NCBI GenBank assembly: GCA_943332615.1
Contig: CALQQB010000001.1
Location: forward strand, 124,001-188,000
From: Phenylobacterium deserti
GTDB taxonomy: Bacteria; Pseudomonadota; Alphaproteobacteria; Caulobacterales; Caulobacteraceae
Reading direction: 5' to 3'
Length of the DNA stretch: 64,000 nt
Numbering within the stretch: the first letter of the stretch is position 1; each line of letters starts with the position of its first letter. The notes under the pieces are model-generated. The model saw nothing but the letters and a program-made list of their open reading frames with translations. It did not search any database and was not told the DNA's origin. Shown here one piece after another: positions 41,182 through 51,160 of this stretch. The position numbers and the translations under genes were made by a program.

Positions 41182-42807
41182 ATGATTCCCGGCCTCATGC
41201 AGGATGTACCGCTCCAAATCTCATCGATCCTGACCTATGCGGCGTCCGCGCATCCCCGGCGTGCGATCGTGTCGCGCCAAATCGGTGAACCTATGTGGAG
41301 GTACGACTACGCGGGGCTCGCCCGGCGCGCGGCTCAGGCCGCCCACACGCTGGTCCGACTGGGCGTCAGTACCGGCGACCGGGTGACGACGCTTGCGTGG
41401 AACACCCATCGCCACTTGGAGCTCTTCTACGCCGCACCCGGTTTCGGCGCGGTGCTCCATACCGCAAACCCGCGACTGTCGGACGAGCAGCTCGCCTACA
41501 CCATCAACCACGCCGGCAGCGAGGTCCTGCTCTTCGACCGCAACCTCCTGGACCAGGTCGAGCGGATCGCGCCGGATCTCAAGTACGTGAAGACCTACGT
41601 CATGCTTTCGGGCCGCGAGGCCCATGACTCCGGGGCCATCGGAGCGCTCTGTTACGAGGATATGATCGCTCAGGAGCAGGCGGCGTTTGACTGGCCGCGC
41701 TTCGACGAGAACGCGGCCGCCTTCCTTTGCTATACCTCCGGCACGACGGGAGACCCAAAGGGTGTCCTCTACAGCCACCGCGCCGTGGTGCTGCACGCCA
41801 TGGGCGCCGGCCTCGCGTCCGCGTTCGGGTTCACGGCGTTCGACGTGGTGATGCCCTGTTCGTCGCTCTACCACGCGACGGCCTGGGGCCTCCCGTTCGT
41901 GGCGCCCATCTGCGGCTCCAGCCTTGTGCTGCCGGGCGACAAGATGGACGGGGCAAGCCTGCATGAGCTCATCGACGGGGAAGGCGTCACCTTTACCGGC
42001 GGAGTGCCGACGATCTGGACGATGTACCTGACCTACCTCGAACAGACCGGGCAGCGTCCGACTCTATTGAAGCGCGTGATGATCGGGGGCTCGGCTGTCC
42101 CCAGGGCGATGGCCGAGACCTTCAAGACCCGTTACGGCGTGGCGACCCTGCAGATCTGGGGGATGACCGAGACATGTCCTCTCGGCGTCATCGCCTCCCC
42201 GACCCCCGCACTGGCGGAACTTGGCCCGGAGGCCATGCAGGAGATCATCTGGACACGGCAAGGCCGCCTGCAATTCGGCATCGAGCTGAAGATAGTAGCG
42301 GAAGACGGGACCGAATGCCCGTGGGATGGCTCCACGCCAGGCGCGCTCAAGGTGCGCGGTCCCTGGGTTGTCGGCCGCTATTTCCGGCATGCAGACGACG
42401 CCAACGATCTGGACGGATGGTTCGACACCGGCGACATCGCCACGATCGACCAGAACGGCTTCATGCGGATCACCGACCGCACCAAGGATGTGATCAAGTC
42501 GGGCGGCGAATGGATCAGTTCCATCGATCTGGAAAACGTCGCCGTCGCCTGTCCAGGCGTGCGCGTCGCGGCGGTGTTCGGCGTGCCGCACCCGAGATGG
42601 GATGAGCGCCCGCTCCTCGTCATCGAGGCCCATGAGGGTCAGCAGGTGAGCAAGGAAGAGGTGATGGCGTACCTCGCCGCGAGGGTCGTGAAATGGTGGT
42701 TGCCCGAGGATATCCTGTTCGGAACCGTTCCACTGACATCGACCGGAAAGATCGACAAAAAATGCCTGCGCGAGAATCATAAGACGCACTTCACCCGGCC
42801 GGACTGA
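41182..42807 (+). CDS. AMP-binding fatty/aryl acyl-CoA synthetase
   Basis: [82 protein letters not shown]. Confidence 0.92.
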   Translation: MIPGLMQDVPLQISSILTYAASAHPRRAIVSRQIGEPMWRYDYAGLARRAAQAAHTLVRLGVSTGDRVTTLAWNTHRHLELFYAAPGFGAVLHTANPRLSDEQLAYTINHAGSEVLLFDRNLLDQVERIAPDLKYVKTYVMLSGREAHDSGAIGALCYEDMIAQEQAAFDWPRFDENAAAFLCYTSGTTGDPKGVLYSHRAVVLHAMGAGLASAFGFTAFDVVMPCSSLYHATAWGLPFVAPICGSSLVLPGDKMDGASLHELIDGEGVTFTGGVPTIWTMYLTYLEQTGQRPTLLKRVMIGGSAVPRAMAETFKTRYGVATLQIWGMTETCPLGVIASPTPALAELGPEAMQEIIWTRQGRLQFGIELKIVAEDGTECPWDGSTPGALKVRGPWVVGRYFRHADDANDLDGWFDTGDIATIDQNGFMRITDRTKDVIKSGGEWISSIDLENVAVACPGVRVAAVFGVPHPRWDERPLLVIEAHEGQQVSKEEVMAYLAARVVKWWLPEDILFGTVPLTSTGKIDKKCLRENHKTHFTRPD

Positions 42808-42809
42808 AT

Positions 42810-44051
42810 ATGCTGGCGCGGTCCACGACAGATGCCGCGTTGAACCGCGATGCGGCGTTTCAACGCCAGGTGGACGCCGTTCGGCTAGGCCACGGACTGG
42901 GGCGTTCCCTGGGGCTCGGGCGCTTGTTCGACTATCTGATCGACGTCACGCGCGCCGGCGTTGTCGTAGCAGAGTCGGACGTGGCTCACGGGGTGTTCGG
43001 AAGAGGCGACGTCGCGCCTTGGGACGCTTCGGTGCGGGTCGCCGTCCACCGCCTCCGACGCAAGCTCGAGGCTTTCTACAACGGGCCAGGACGCAACGAG
43101 CCGGACCGCTTGACGGTTCCGGTCGGCGCCTACCGGCTCGTGCTTGTCTCCCAGCAGCCGGGCGTCATCACGCGGCCGCCACTGCGCCCGCCGCGAGTCT
43201 CCACCCTCATCATCCTTGGCCTTCTCGCGGCCTGCCTAGTGCTCGGCTTCCGGGACTGGACGGCACGCGCAGAAGCGCGCGTCTTTTTGCGCGTTGAGCA
43301 GACCCCTTTGTGGCGCGGTCTGGGTTCGGCAAGGCCCGTTATCCTCGTGATCGGCGACGACTATGTCTTCGGCGAGACCGATGGTTCGCCGATGCCGCAG
43401 CGGATGGTCCGTGACTTCGCCATCAATTCCGCGGCGGACCTCGACGAATTCCTGATGAGCCACCCTGAGCTGGAGGGTCGCTACATCGACATGAACACCT
43501 CATATGCGCAGGTCGGCCCGACCCTGGCGCTCCGTCAAATTCTACCTTTGATCCAACACGCGGCGGGCGAACCTCGGAACCTGCGCATAATGGTCAGCTC
43601 GGACCTCCGGCCGGAAATGCTCAAGGGCAACGACGTGGTCTACGTCGGTTACCTGTCCGGACTGCGCATCCTGCAGGAACAGGTGTTCGAGGCGGCTCGC
43701 TTTGGGGTGGGCGAGAACTTTGATCAGCTGCTGGATCGGCGCAGCGGGAAGACCTACGCTTCAGATGCCTCCCTCGCGCCGCCCGATCTGCCCAACCATG
43801 ACCTGGGATATCTCGCGAGCTTGCGGCGCGCCACGGGGGAGAAGCTTGTGGTGATCGCTGGCGCCCGGGATCCGGGTGTCCTGGAGATGGTCAAGATCGC
43901 CACCGACGACCTCTCGGTCGGGTCGCTCGCAGGCGCAGGCGGACGCGTTGAGGCGGCCTACGAGGTCGAGGGCATGGGGCGGACGAATTTCACGTCACGC
44001 CGCTTGAATGAGCTAGATGTTCAGCCCCGACGTGAGATGGTCTGGCGATAG
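42810..44051 (+). CDS. winged-helix DNA-binding / single-TM regulator with periplasmic domain; 3' end overrun by IS
   Basis: GRLFDYLIDVTRAGVVVAESDVAHGVFGRGDVAPWDASVRVAVHRLRRKLEAFYNGPG (OmpR-like wHTH), one TM (VSTLIILGLLAACLVLGF), C-terminal soluble domain; last codons lie inside the IS terminus. Confidence 0.65.
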   Translation: MLARSTTDAALNRDAAFQRQVDAVRLGHGLGRSLGLGRLFDYLIDVTRAGVVVAESDVAHGVFGRGDVAPWDASVRVAVHRLRRKLEAFYNGPGRNEPDRLTVPVGAYRLVLVSQQPGVITRPPLRPPRVSTLIILGLLAACLVLGFRDWTARAEARVFLRVEQTPLWRGLGSARPVILVIGDDYVFGETDGSPMPQRMVRDFAINSAADLDEFLMSHPELEGRYIDMNTSYAQVGPTLALRQILPLIQHAAGEPRNLRIMVSSDLRPEMLKGNDVVYVGYLSGLRILQEQVFEAARFGVGENFDQLLDRRSGKTYASDASLAPPDLPNHDLGYLASLRRATGEKLVVIAGARDPGVLEMVKIATDDLSVGSLAGAGGRVEAAYEVEGMGRTNFTSRRLNELDVQPRREMVWR

Positions 44052-44976
44052 CCTGAAGCGGTGCGGCTCTTTCGTCCATGCTTTGCAGATGGCCTCGAAG
44101 GGCGTGAGGCCGGCGAGGGCCTTCAGGCGTTTGGCGAAGTTGTAGGCGCCGACGGAGGGGGCCAGGTGCGCCCGTACCTGCTCGTGACTATCGTAATGGT
44201 AGCTGCGGACCGTAGCGTCCTTGAGCGTGCGGTTCATGCACTCGACCTGGCCGTTGGTCCACTGGTGAGCCGGTGATCGATGTCGGCCCTAGCGCAAGCC
44301 AGCTCAAGGGCATGGGCCCAAACGATCTCGCAGGCGTCCAGCGCGAACCGGATGTCCTTGGCGGCCGAGCAGCTGTTGCCGGGGGTCGTGAAGTGGGTGC
44401 CGTGTCAGTGAGCACGGTGTGGGTCTTGTACGGGACCGCCTCGATCAGCCGCCGCAGGAGGTGGGCGGCGGTCCTGCGGCTAACGCGCTCGTGCAGCTCG
44501 ACGAAGACGAACTTGCTCGTCCGGTCGATGGCCACGAGCATGTAGAGCTTGCCCTCCTCGGCCCGGACCTCGGCGATGTCGATGTGGAAGTAGCCGATCG
44601 GGTACTTCGTGAAGACCTTCTTGCCGGACTTATCGGTCTCGATGGCTGGCAGGCGAGAGATGTCGTGCCGCTGGAACAACCGGTGGAGCGACGAGCGGGT
44701 CAGGTGCGGGATCGTCGCCTGCAGGGCGTACAGGCAGTCGTCCAGCGGCAGCAGCGTGTGACGGCGGAAGGCCACCGCCATCGCTTTGTCTGCCGGTGTC
44801 AGCACGGTCGAGCGCGGGGCCTTTGGTCCCATCGGCGCGTCCTGCACCGTATCGCGACCGCGCCACTTCCTCACCGCCTTGCGGTTCAGTCCGTGCTGCT
44901 GTGCGAGCTCTTGGATCGGCGCTTTTGATCGCTGTATCGCCGCTCGGACGGCGTGCCCTCGGCGCAGGAGCGCCAC
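44013..44976 (-). pseudogene. IS481-family transposase pseudogene
   Basis: N-part VDIAEVRAEEGKLYMLVAIDRTSKFVFVELHERVSRRTAAHLLRRLIEAVPYKTHTVLTD (first residues read HIDIAEVRAEEG), then frameshift; C-part MNRTLKDATVRSYHYDSHEQVRAHLAPSVGAYNFAKRLKALAGLTPFEAICKAWTKEPHRFRLSPDHLTSGLNI in another frame. Confidence 0.85.
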
Positions 44977-45053
44977 CGTATGGCTGATTTGCTCAGAAAG
45001 GTGGCCGAAATCATCACTGACGCCTCAGCGTCCTCCAGTCAGGCTCCCTGCAA
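44018..45053 (-). mobile_element. IS481-family insertion sequence, degraded
   Basis: Left terminus TGTTCAGCCCCGACGTGAGATGG next to gCTAGa; right terminus near ...CCTCCAGTCAGGCTCCCTGCAAC; about 1036 bp; transposase in two frames. Confidence 0.8.
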
Positions 45054-45074
45054 CCTAAGCTTGGAGCCCGCGCC

Positions 45075-45581
45075 ATGAAACACGCCTGCCTTGCGTCAAG
45101 TCTCGTCGTCCTGGCTGCCGTTGCAGGTTCCGGTCATGCCCAGCCGGCGGCGCCGCAAGCCCCGCCACCCGTGCCGCCGCCGTATGGGATGCCAATCGAC
45201 GGCGACCAAGCGCAGCAGGCGATTGGCGCAGCGGAGGTCGAAGCTCGCCAGAACCACTGGACACTCTCGTTCGCCGTGGTCGACGCCTATGGCAACCTGG
45301 TCATGTTCAAGCGCATGTCCGGGGCTCCGCCGTTCACGGGGGAGGTCGCGACCAAGAAGGCCAAGACCGCCGCCATGTTCCGGGCGCCGTCGAAGACGCT
45401 GGCCGAGGCGGCGGCGCGAGGAGGACCGCCGGTCTCGCTGATCATACCTGATGCCATCCCGGTGGAGGGGGGCGTCCCGATCATCCTAGACGGCAAGATC
45501 ATCGGCGCCATCGGCGCCAGCGGCGCCCAGAGCTCACAGGACGCCCAAGCCGCCGCCAAGGGCGCGGCCGCGGTGCGCTGA
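45075..45581 (+). CDS. GlcG/HbpS (DUF336) family haem-binding-like exported protein
   Basis: Signal peptide; AQQAIGAAEVEARQNHWTLSFAVVDAYGNLVMFKRMSGAPPFTGEVATKKAKTAA...GGVPIILDGKIIGAIGASGAQSSQDAQAA. Confidence 0.88.
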   Translation: MKHACLASSLVVLAAVAGSGHAQPAAPQAPPPVPPPYGMPIDGDQAQQAIGAAEVEARQNHWTLSFAVVDAYGNLVMFKRMSGAPPFTGEVATKKAKTAAMFRAPSKTLAEAAARGGPPVSLIIPDAIPVEGGVPIILDGKIIGAIGASGAQSSQDAQAAAKGAAAVR

Positions 45582-45807
45582 GCGGGGTCCGACGAACGCA
45601 CCGCATCGACCGGGGTGGGGGGCGTTCGTTCGGGTCATGCGCTGGCAGGTCTGCTTGCGCTTGCGCCGGGGCAGAAGACCCAGCGCATTGATCCTCAGGG
45701 CCATTTGCGAAAACCCACAAGTCTTTGGGGGTTTCCGCCATAGGCGCGCCCGGGTCCCCGCGACCATAACTGTCGCAAATATCAACAATGAGATAGGGGG
45801 ACCCCAG

Positions 45808-48762
45808 GTGTCGAACCGCTCGAAGGCCTTGGCCAATACATTCAAGCTGCTTGGCAGCGCGTCGTTGCTCGCCCTGCTGTCGGTTCAGGCTGCAGCCGCC
45901 CAGGCCCCTGCGGGCGCGGCCGCAGGCGCCGCTGAAGCCCCCAACGCGTTGGAAGAGGTGATCGTTACCGGGACGCGTCTCGGGAACACCAGCTTCACGA
46001 CGCCGACCCCCGTCACGACACTGGGCTCCGAGCAGATCGCGACCCGCGGCCAGGCCACGGCAGTGGAAGCCCTCAACGAAATCCCCAGCTTCCGCAACGC
46101 CACCGGGCCGACCCGCGGCACGGGGGGCACCTTCGCCGGCGGGCAGGGCCTGCCGGACCTCCGGGGTCTCAACCCCAACCGGACGCTGGCCCTGGTGGAC
46201 GGCCGCCGGCACGTCCCCAACAACATCACCCAGAACACCAACGGCACGTGGGACACCAACGTCCTGCCTGCGGCGTTGATCGATCGTATCGATGTCGTCA
46301 CCGGCGGCGCTTCGGCCGCCTATGGATCCGATGCGGTTGCGGGCGTCGTGAACTTCATTCTGAATGATCGGCTCGAGGGTTTCCGAGCCCGCGCCCAGGT
46401 CGGCATCTCGCAGGAGAATGACGCGGAGACCGAGGTGCTCAACCTTGCGTGGGGCGCCAAGTTCGCCGGCGGCCGAGGACACGTCATCGCGGGCTTTGAC
46501 TATTCGAACGGCGAACGCTCGGGAACGATCTACAGCCGCTCCTGGGGCCAGGACGAGACCGGCCTCGTCGGCCTGCCAGCGACGCGCGCCGCCGGGTTGC
46601 CAGCCTTCCTGAAGGCGGATCATGTCCACTACGCTATTCCCCTCAGTTCCCTGATCACCTCTTGCCAGCGGCCAGGGCCGACCGGCGCGCTCGTCACCGT
46701 GTCGCCCTGCCCGATTGCGGGACAGACCTTCGGCGACAACGGCCAGCCCCGACCATTCCTGGCTGGCGATCCCCGTGGGGCGGTTCTGATGGTGGGCGGC
46801 GAAGGTCCCGTTCAGCCTCGCAACCAGTTGCTCGCGACCGGGTCCAACCGGCAAGCCGGCCTCATCCGGGTCACCTATGACTTCTCCGACAAGGTCGCCG
46901 GTTGGGGCGAGTTCTCCGGTGGCCGGTTCCACAACACCAACGCGACCGTCGACTACGTGAACGCTGGATCGATCGTCATCCAGCGCAACAATCCGTTCCT
47001 TCCGGCCGCGCTTGGTGCGCAGATGGACGCTGCGGGCATCACGCAATTCAACCTGTCGCGCACCAACTACCTGCAACAGGGTGGGCTCAAGTCCAGCAAT
47101 GTGAACGAGTTCTGGCAAGGCGCCGCCGGCGTGCGAGCCGAGCTGTTCGACGACTGGAAGTTCGACGCCTATGTCAGCCACGGTCGGTCGAAATTCTACT
47201 ATCGTCCGCAGGGTCTGACCGCGCTGCCGGAGTACTTCGCGGCGCTCTACACCGTGCCGGGCGGAAATGGCGCACCGGTGTGCGGGCCGGTTGCGACCAA
47301 TCCGATGTACCTGGCCCTGGGCGCTGCGCAACGTGCGGCGTTCACCCGACTGCTGACCACTGGATGCGTCCCGTTCAACCCGTTCGGCGCGCGCTCGGAA
47401 TCGCAGGCCGCCATCGACTATGTCGCGCCCAATCTGGAAAGCCTCACGAAGTACGACCAGACGGTGGCTGCCTTCAATGTCGCTGGTTCCCCTTTCAAGA
47501 CTTGGGCCGGTGACGTCTCCGTGGCGTTCGGGGCGGAATGGCGCCGCGACAAGGTGGAAACCACGCTCGACGCGCTCAACGGCGCCCGGTCCCAGGCCAG
47601 CGCGTTCTTCGCGGCCAATCCTCAGCCGGGGTCAGGCAAGGAGAACGTGAAGGAGGGCTACTTCGAAGCCGGGGTGCCGATCGCGAAGGATCTCCCGTTT
47701 GCCAAGTCCGTCGATCTGAACGGCGCCGTCCGCGTGACCGACTACTCCGTGAGCGGAAGCGTCACGACCTGGAAGCTCGGCGGCACTTGGGACCTTACCG
47801 ACGACATCAGGCTCCGTGTCACCCGGTCGAAAGACATCCGCGCCCCAGGCCTGAACGAGCTGTTCTATCGCGGCAATGACGGCTTCTCCGTCGCCGCCAA
47901 CCCGGTGACCGGTCGCAGCAATCAGATCAACAGCGCCGCCCTGAATAACCCGAACCTGAAGCCCGAGAAGGCGGACACGCTCACCGTGGGTGTCGTTCTG
48001 CAGCCTCACCAGGACTGGGCCCGCGGCTTCAAGGCCTCGATCGACTTCTATTCGATCGATCTGAAGGGCGTCATCGGGACGCTTCCCGTCGCCACGATCG
48101 TCAACGGCTTCTATCTTCAGGGCCGCGCGGACTACGCTCAATTCATCACCTTCGATCCGAGCCAACCGGCCGGCTTCAGCCGGGTCGATCCCACCTTCCT
48201 GAACCTGAACTCCCTCAAGACCTCGGGTCTCGACGTGAACGCGACCTACAGCGTGCCCGATGAGTTCACGCCGGGGGAGGGCGCTGTGACCCTCAACTTC
48301 AGCGGCACCCGCCTCTACAAGTACAAGACCTTCGGCGCGGACGGCAGTCTGGTGGCCAGGAACGACTACATCCAGTCGAAGTATCGCTGGACGACGAACG
48401 TGAACTACAGGCTTGGCGGATTTTCGACGACCCTGACCGCGCGCTACTTCTCATCATTCCATGGCAGCTTCACGCAAATCGGACCCGACGAGCCCGCCTA
48501 CAATCCGGCGCTGCCGACCTCTTCCAGCGACAACCTTTGGCCGGCCATGGTGTACTATAGCCTCCAGGCCGAATACGCGGTGAAGGATGACGGCGACGGC
48601 CGGAAGGTCGTGGTCTACGGGATCGTCGACAACCTCCTGAACAAGAACCCGCCCGCGGGTTCGTTCGTGATCCTCGAGGGTCTGGGATCTCCCGCGACCA
48701 ACTTCGACCCCTACGACAACGTTGGCCGCTACTTCAAACTTGGCGTGCGGATCACCTACTAG
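45808..48762 (+). CDS. TonB-dependent receptor
   Basis: GTG start; NALEEVIVTGTRLGNTSFTTPTPVTTLGSEQIATRG; DRIDVVTGGASAAYGSDAVAGVVNFILND; C-terminal beta-barrel ending YDNVGRYFKLGVRITY. Confidence 0.93.
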   Translation: MSNRSKALANTFKLLGSASLLALLSVQAAAAQAPAGAAAGAAEAPNALEEVIVTGTRLGNTSFTTPTPVTTLGSEQIATRGQATAVEALNEIPSFRNATGPTRGTGGTFAGGQGLPDLRGLNPNRTLALVDGRRHVPNNITQNTNGTWDTNVLPAALIDRIDVVTGGASAAYGSDAVAGVVNFILNDRLEGFRARAQVGISQENDAETEVLNLAWGAKFAGGRGHVIAGFDYSNGERSGTIYSRSWGQDETGLVGLPATRAAGLPAFLKADHVHYAIPLSSLITSCQRPGPTGALVTVSPCPIAGQTFGDNGQPRPFLAGDPRGAVLMVGGEGPVQPRNQLLATGSNRQAGLIRVTYDFSDKVAGWGEFSGGRFHNTNATVDYVNAGSIVIQRNNPFLPAALGAQMDAAGITQFNLSRTNYLQQGGLKSSNVNEFWQGAAGVRAELFDDWKFDAYVSHGRSKFYYRPQGLTALPEYFAALYTVPGGNGAPVCGPVATNPMYLALGAAQRAAFTRLLTTGCVPFNPFGARSESQAAIDYVAPNLESLTKYDQTVAAFNVAGSPFKTWAGDVSVAFGAEWRRDKVETTLDALNGARSQASAFFAANPQPGSGKENVKEGYFEAGVPIAKDLPFAKSVDLNGAVRVTDYSVSGSVTTWKLGGTWDLTDDIRLRVTRSKDIRAPGLNELFYRGNDGFSVAANPVTGRSNQINSAALNNPNLKPEKADTLTVGVVLQPHQDWARGFKASIDFYSIDLKGVIGTLPVATIVNGFYLQGRADYAQFITFDPSQPAGFSRVDPTFLNLNSLKTSGLDVNATYSVPDEFTPGEGAVTLNFSGTRLYKYKTFGADGSLVARNDYIQSKYRWTTNVNYRLGGFSTTLTARYFSSFHGSFTQIGPDEPAYNPALPTSSSDNLWPAMVYYSLQAEYAVKDDGDGRKVVVYGIVDNLLNKNPPAGSFVILEGLGSPATNFDPYDNVGRYFKLGVRITY

Positions 48763-48767
48763 GCGCG

Positions 48768-48798
48768 ATCCGGGGCGACATGACCTGTCGCCCCGGAT
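48768..48798. terminator. strong hairpin ATCCGGGGCGACA-N5-TGTCGCCCCGGAT (terminator or mRNA-stabilising element)
   Basis: 13-bp perfect stem six bases after the TonB receptor stop; no T-run. Confidence 0.6.
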
Positions 48799-48859
48799 TG
48801 CCAAGCGCCGTGATGCGCAACGCTACGGCCGCGAGCCAGCCTGCCGCGTGAGAGGCCCC

Positions 48860-50236
48860 ATGACCACCCAGACACACGATCAACTGGACGCGCTCGCTCG
48901 ACGACAGGCCGAGAAGACGATTCGAAAGGTGGCCGGTATCTCGCTGATCGGCACCAGCATCGAATGGTACGACTTCTTCCTGTATGGCGCGGCGGCGGCT
49001 ACCGTCTTCCCCAAAGTCTTCTTCGCTGGGGATCTCCCGCCGCTCGTCGCCTTGATGGCCGCGTTCGCCACCTTCGCTGTCGGCTTCGTCGCGCGGCCCG
49101 TCGGCGGCGTCATCTTTGGCCATTTCGGCGACAAGCTCGGGCGGAAGGGCACCCTGGTCACGGCCCTCGTCATGATGGGCGTGGCGACGACGCTGATCGG
49201 CGTACTTCCCGGCCACGCGGTGGTCGGCGCCTGGGCGCCGTTGCTGCTCATCGTGCTCCGGTTCGTCCAGGGGCTTGCCATCGGCGGGCAGTGGGGCGGC
49301 GCGATGTTGCTGGTGACTGAGAGCGCGCCCGCTGACCGCCGGGGCTTCTACGGCAGCTTCGCTCAGGCCGGAGCGCCGTTCGGGGTGGTCCTGGCGAATC
49401 TCGCCCTGCTCCTCGTGAGCTCGACGCTGTCCGAGGAGGCGTTCCTCGCCTGGGGCTGGCGCGTTCCGTTCCTGCTGAGCGTGATCCTCGTGGCCGTCGC
49501 CCTCTACGTCCAACTCCGCCTTGAGGAGACCGAGACCTTCCGGCGGTTGCAGCAACTCAGTGTAGAACGTGCCGCGCAGGCGCGCGCGGCGGAGGGCGGC
49601 GTGGCGAAGGTCCGCGGCCGCTCGCCCGTGCTGCAGGTGCTTGCGTCGCACCCCAAGCGGATCGCCCTGGCGGCGGGCGCTTTCGTCGCCGTCCAGGTGG
49701 CCTTCTACATCCTGATCGCCTTCGTGATCGCGTATGGGGCCAACGGCCCCGGCGTGAAGGTTTCCCGCGACACCATGCTCGTCGCCGTCCTGATCGGCGC
49801 ATTGGTGATGGCGCCGGCCGTGTTCATCAGCGGCGCGATTTCCGACCGATACGGCCGCCGGCGGATCTTCATGGCGGGCGCGGCGCTCCTTGGCGTCTGG
49901 GCCTTCGCCCTATTCCCCCTCCTAGACACTGGGTCTCTGCCGCTGATCGCGCTGGGTATCGGTGTCGCCCAAATCTTCGTGGCCATGATGTATGGCCCGC
50001 AGGCGGCCTTCTTCGCCGAGCTCTTCAGCACTGAGGTCCGCTACTCGGGCGCCTCGCTCGGCTACCAGCTCGGCGCGATCCTGGGTGGCGCGGTGGCTCC
50101 CCTCGCGGCCACCGCGCTCCTAGGCCAGTTCGGCAACGGCCTGGCGATCTCGGCCTACATCGCGGCCGCGTGCGCCATCTCGCTGGTCTCCGTGGCGATG
50201 CTTGGCGAGACCTACAAGACCGACTTGCACAGCTGA
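48860..50236 (+). CDS. MFS transporter, metabolite:H+ symporter (MHS) family
   Basis: KVAGISLIGTSIEWYDFFLYGAAAATVFPKVFF; GHFGDKLGRKGTLVTALVMMG; RFVQGLAIGGQWGGAMLLVTE. Confidence 0.92.
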   Translation: MTTQTHDQLDALARRQAEKTIRKVAGISLIGTSIEWYDFFLYGAAAATVFPKVFFAGDLPPLVALMAAFATFAVGFVARPVGGVIFGHFGDKLGRKGTLVTALVMMGVATTLIGVLPGHAVVGAWAPLLLIVLRFVQGLAIGGQWGGAMLLVTESAPADRRGFYGSFAQAGAPFGVVLANLALLLVSSTLSEEAFLAWGWRVPFLLSVILVAVALYVQLRLEETETFRRLQQLSVERAAQARAAEGGVAKVRGRSPVLQVLASHPKRIALAAGAFVAVQVAFYILIAFVIAYGANGPGVKVSRDTMLVAVLIGALVMAPAVFISGAISDRYGRRRIFMAGAALLGVWAFALFPLLDTGSLPLIALGIGVAQIFVAMMYGPQAAFFAELFSTEVRYSGASLGYQLGAILGGAVAPLAATALLGQFGNGLAISAYIAAACAISLVSVAMLGETYKTDLHS

Positions 50237-50427
50237 GAGGGAGGCCGAGAGCGACGCCATGGTGTGCCCCGCGGACGGCGACAATGACCGGGAACGCGGA
50301 CGCCGTTCGTCCCTGCGCGCAGCGCTGGAGGACGCCCTGGCCGGTTTGAATCGGCCGCAGGCAGTTTGGCCCCGCCGCCTATGACTGTCGGCGGCGAGCT
50401 CAGCGCGAAGATTTCGAGGAGGGTCTG

Positions 50428-51132
50428 ATGTTTTCACTTCAGGGGGATCGTGTCCTGGTCGTCGGCGGGACGTCCGGTATCGGCCTGGGTGCCGCCCAGG
50501 CGATGAAGGCGGCCGGGGCGGCAGTGACCGTCGCGTCCCGTTCGGCTGAAAAGGTCGCCGCCGCCGCGGCCTCGGCGGGGGTGGAAGGTGTCGTGTTGGA
50601 CGCGGGAAATGATGGCGCGGTCGAAGCGTTCTTCGCGTCCCGGGCTCCGTGGAACCACGTCGTGGTGTCCGTCACGGCCGCGCACAAGGGCCGGATCCGG
50701 GAGATGGCGATGGACGACGCGATGGCGTCGATGAACCAGAAGTTCTGGAGCGCCTTCCGCATCGCGCGCTCCGGGAAGTTCGCGCCTGATGGATCGCTGA
50801 TCTTCGTCTCGGGTCAAGTTGGCAAGCGACCGCGGATCGACGCCATTCTCCAGGGCGCCATCAACGCGGGCCTCGAAGGTCTCGCGCGGGGTCTCGCCCT
50901 GGATCTCTCGCCCCTGCGCGTCAACGTGGTCTCGCCCGGTCCGGTCGACACGCCGCAGCTGGCCACTCTGTCAGCAGCGCAGCGCGAAGCCCTGGAATCC
51001 GCGATAGAGCGCCTACCTGTCCGGCGTATCGGCGCGCCGGCCGATATCGGTGAGGCGATCGTCTTCCTCGCCTGCAATCGGTTCATGACAGGAGCAACCT
51101 TGCGGGTCGACGGCGGCTCCACGGTTGCTTGA
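50428..51132 (+). CDS. SDR family oxidoreductase
   Basis: DRVLVVGGTSGIGLGAAQAMKAAGAAVTVASRS; NVVSPGPVDTPQL; FMTGATLRVDGGSTVA. Confidence 0.9.
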   Translation: MFSLQGDRVLVVGGTSGIGLGAAQAMKAAGAAVTVASRSAEKVAAAAASAGVEGVVLDAGNDGAVEAFFASRAPWNHVVVSVTAAHKGRIREMAMDDAMASMNQKFWSAFRIARSGKFAPDGSLIFVSGQVGKRPRIDAILQGAINAGLEGLARGLALDLSPLRVNVVSPGPVDTPQLATLSAAQREALESAIERLPVRRIGAPADIGEAIVFLACNRFMTGATLRVDGGSTVA

Positions 51133-51160
51133 ACCAGCGGGGAGGGGAGGACCCTCCGCG

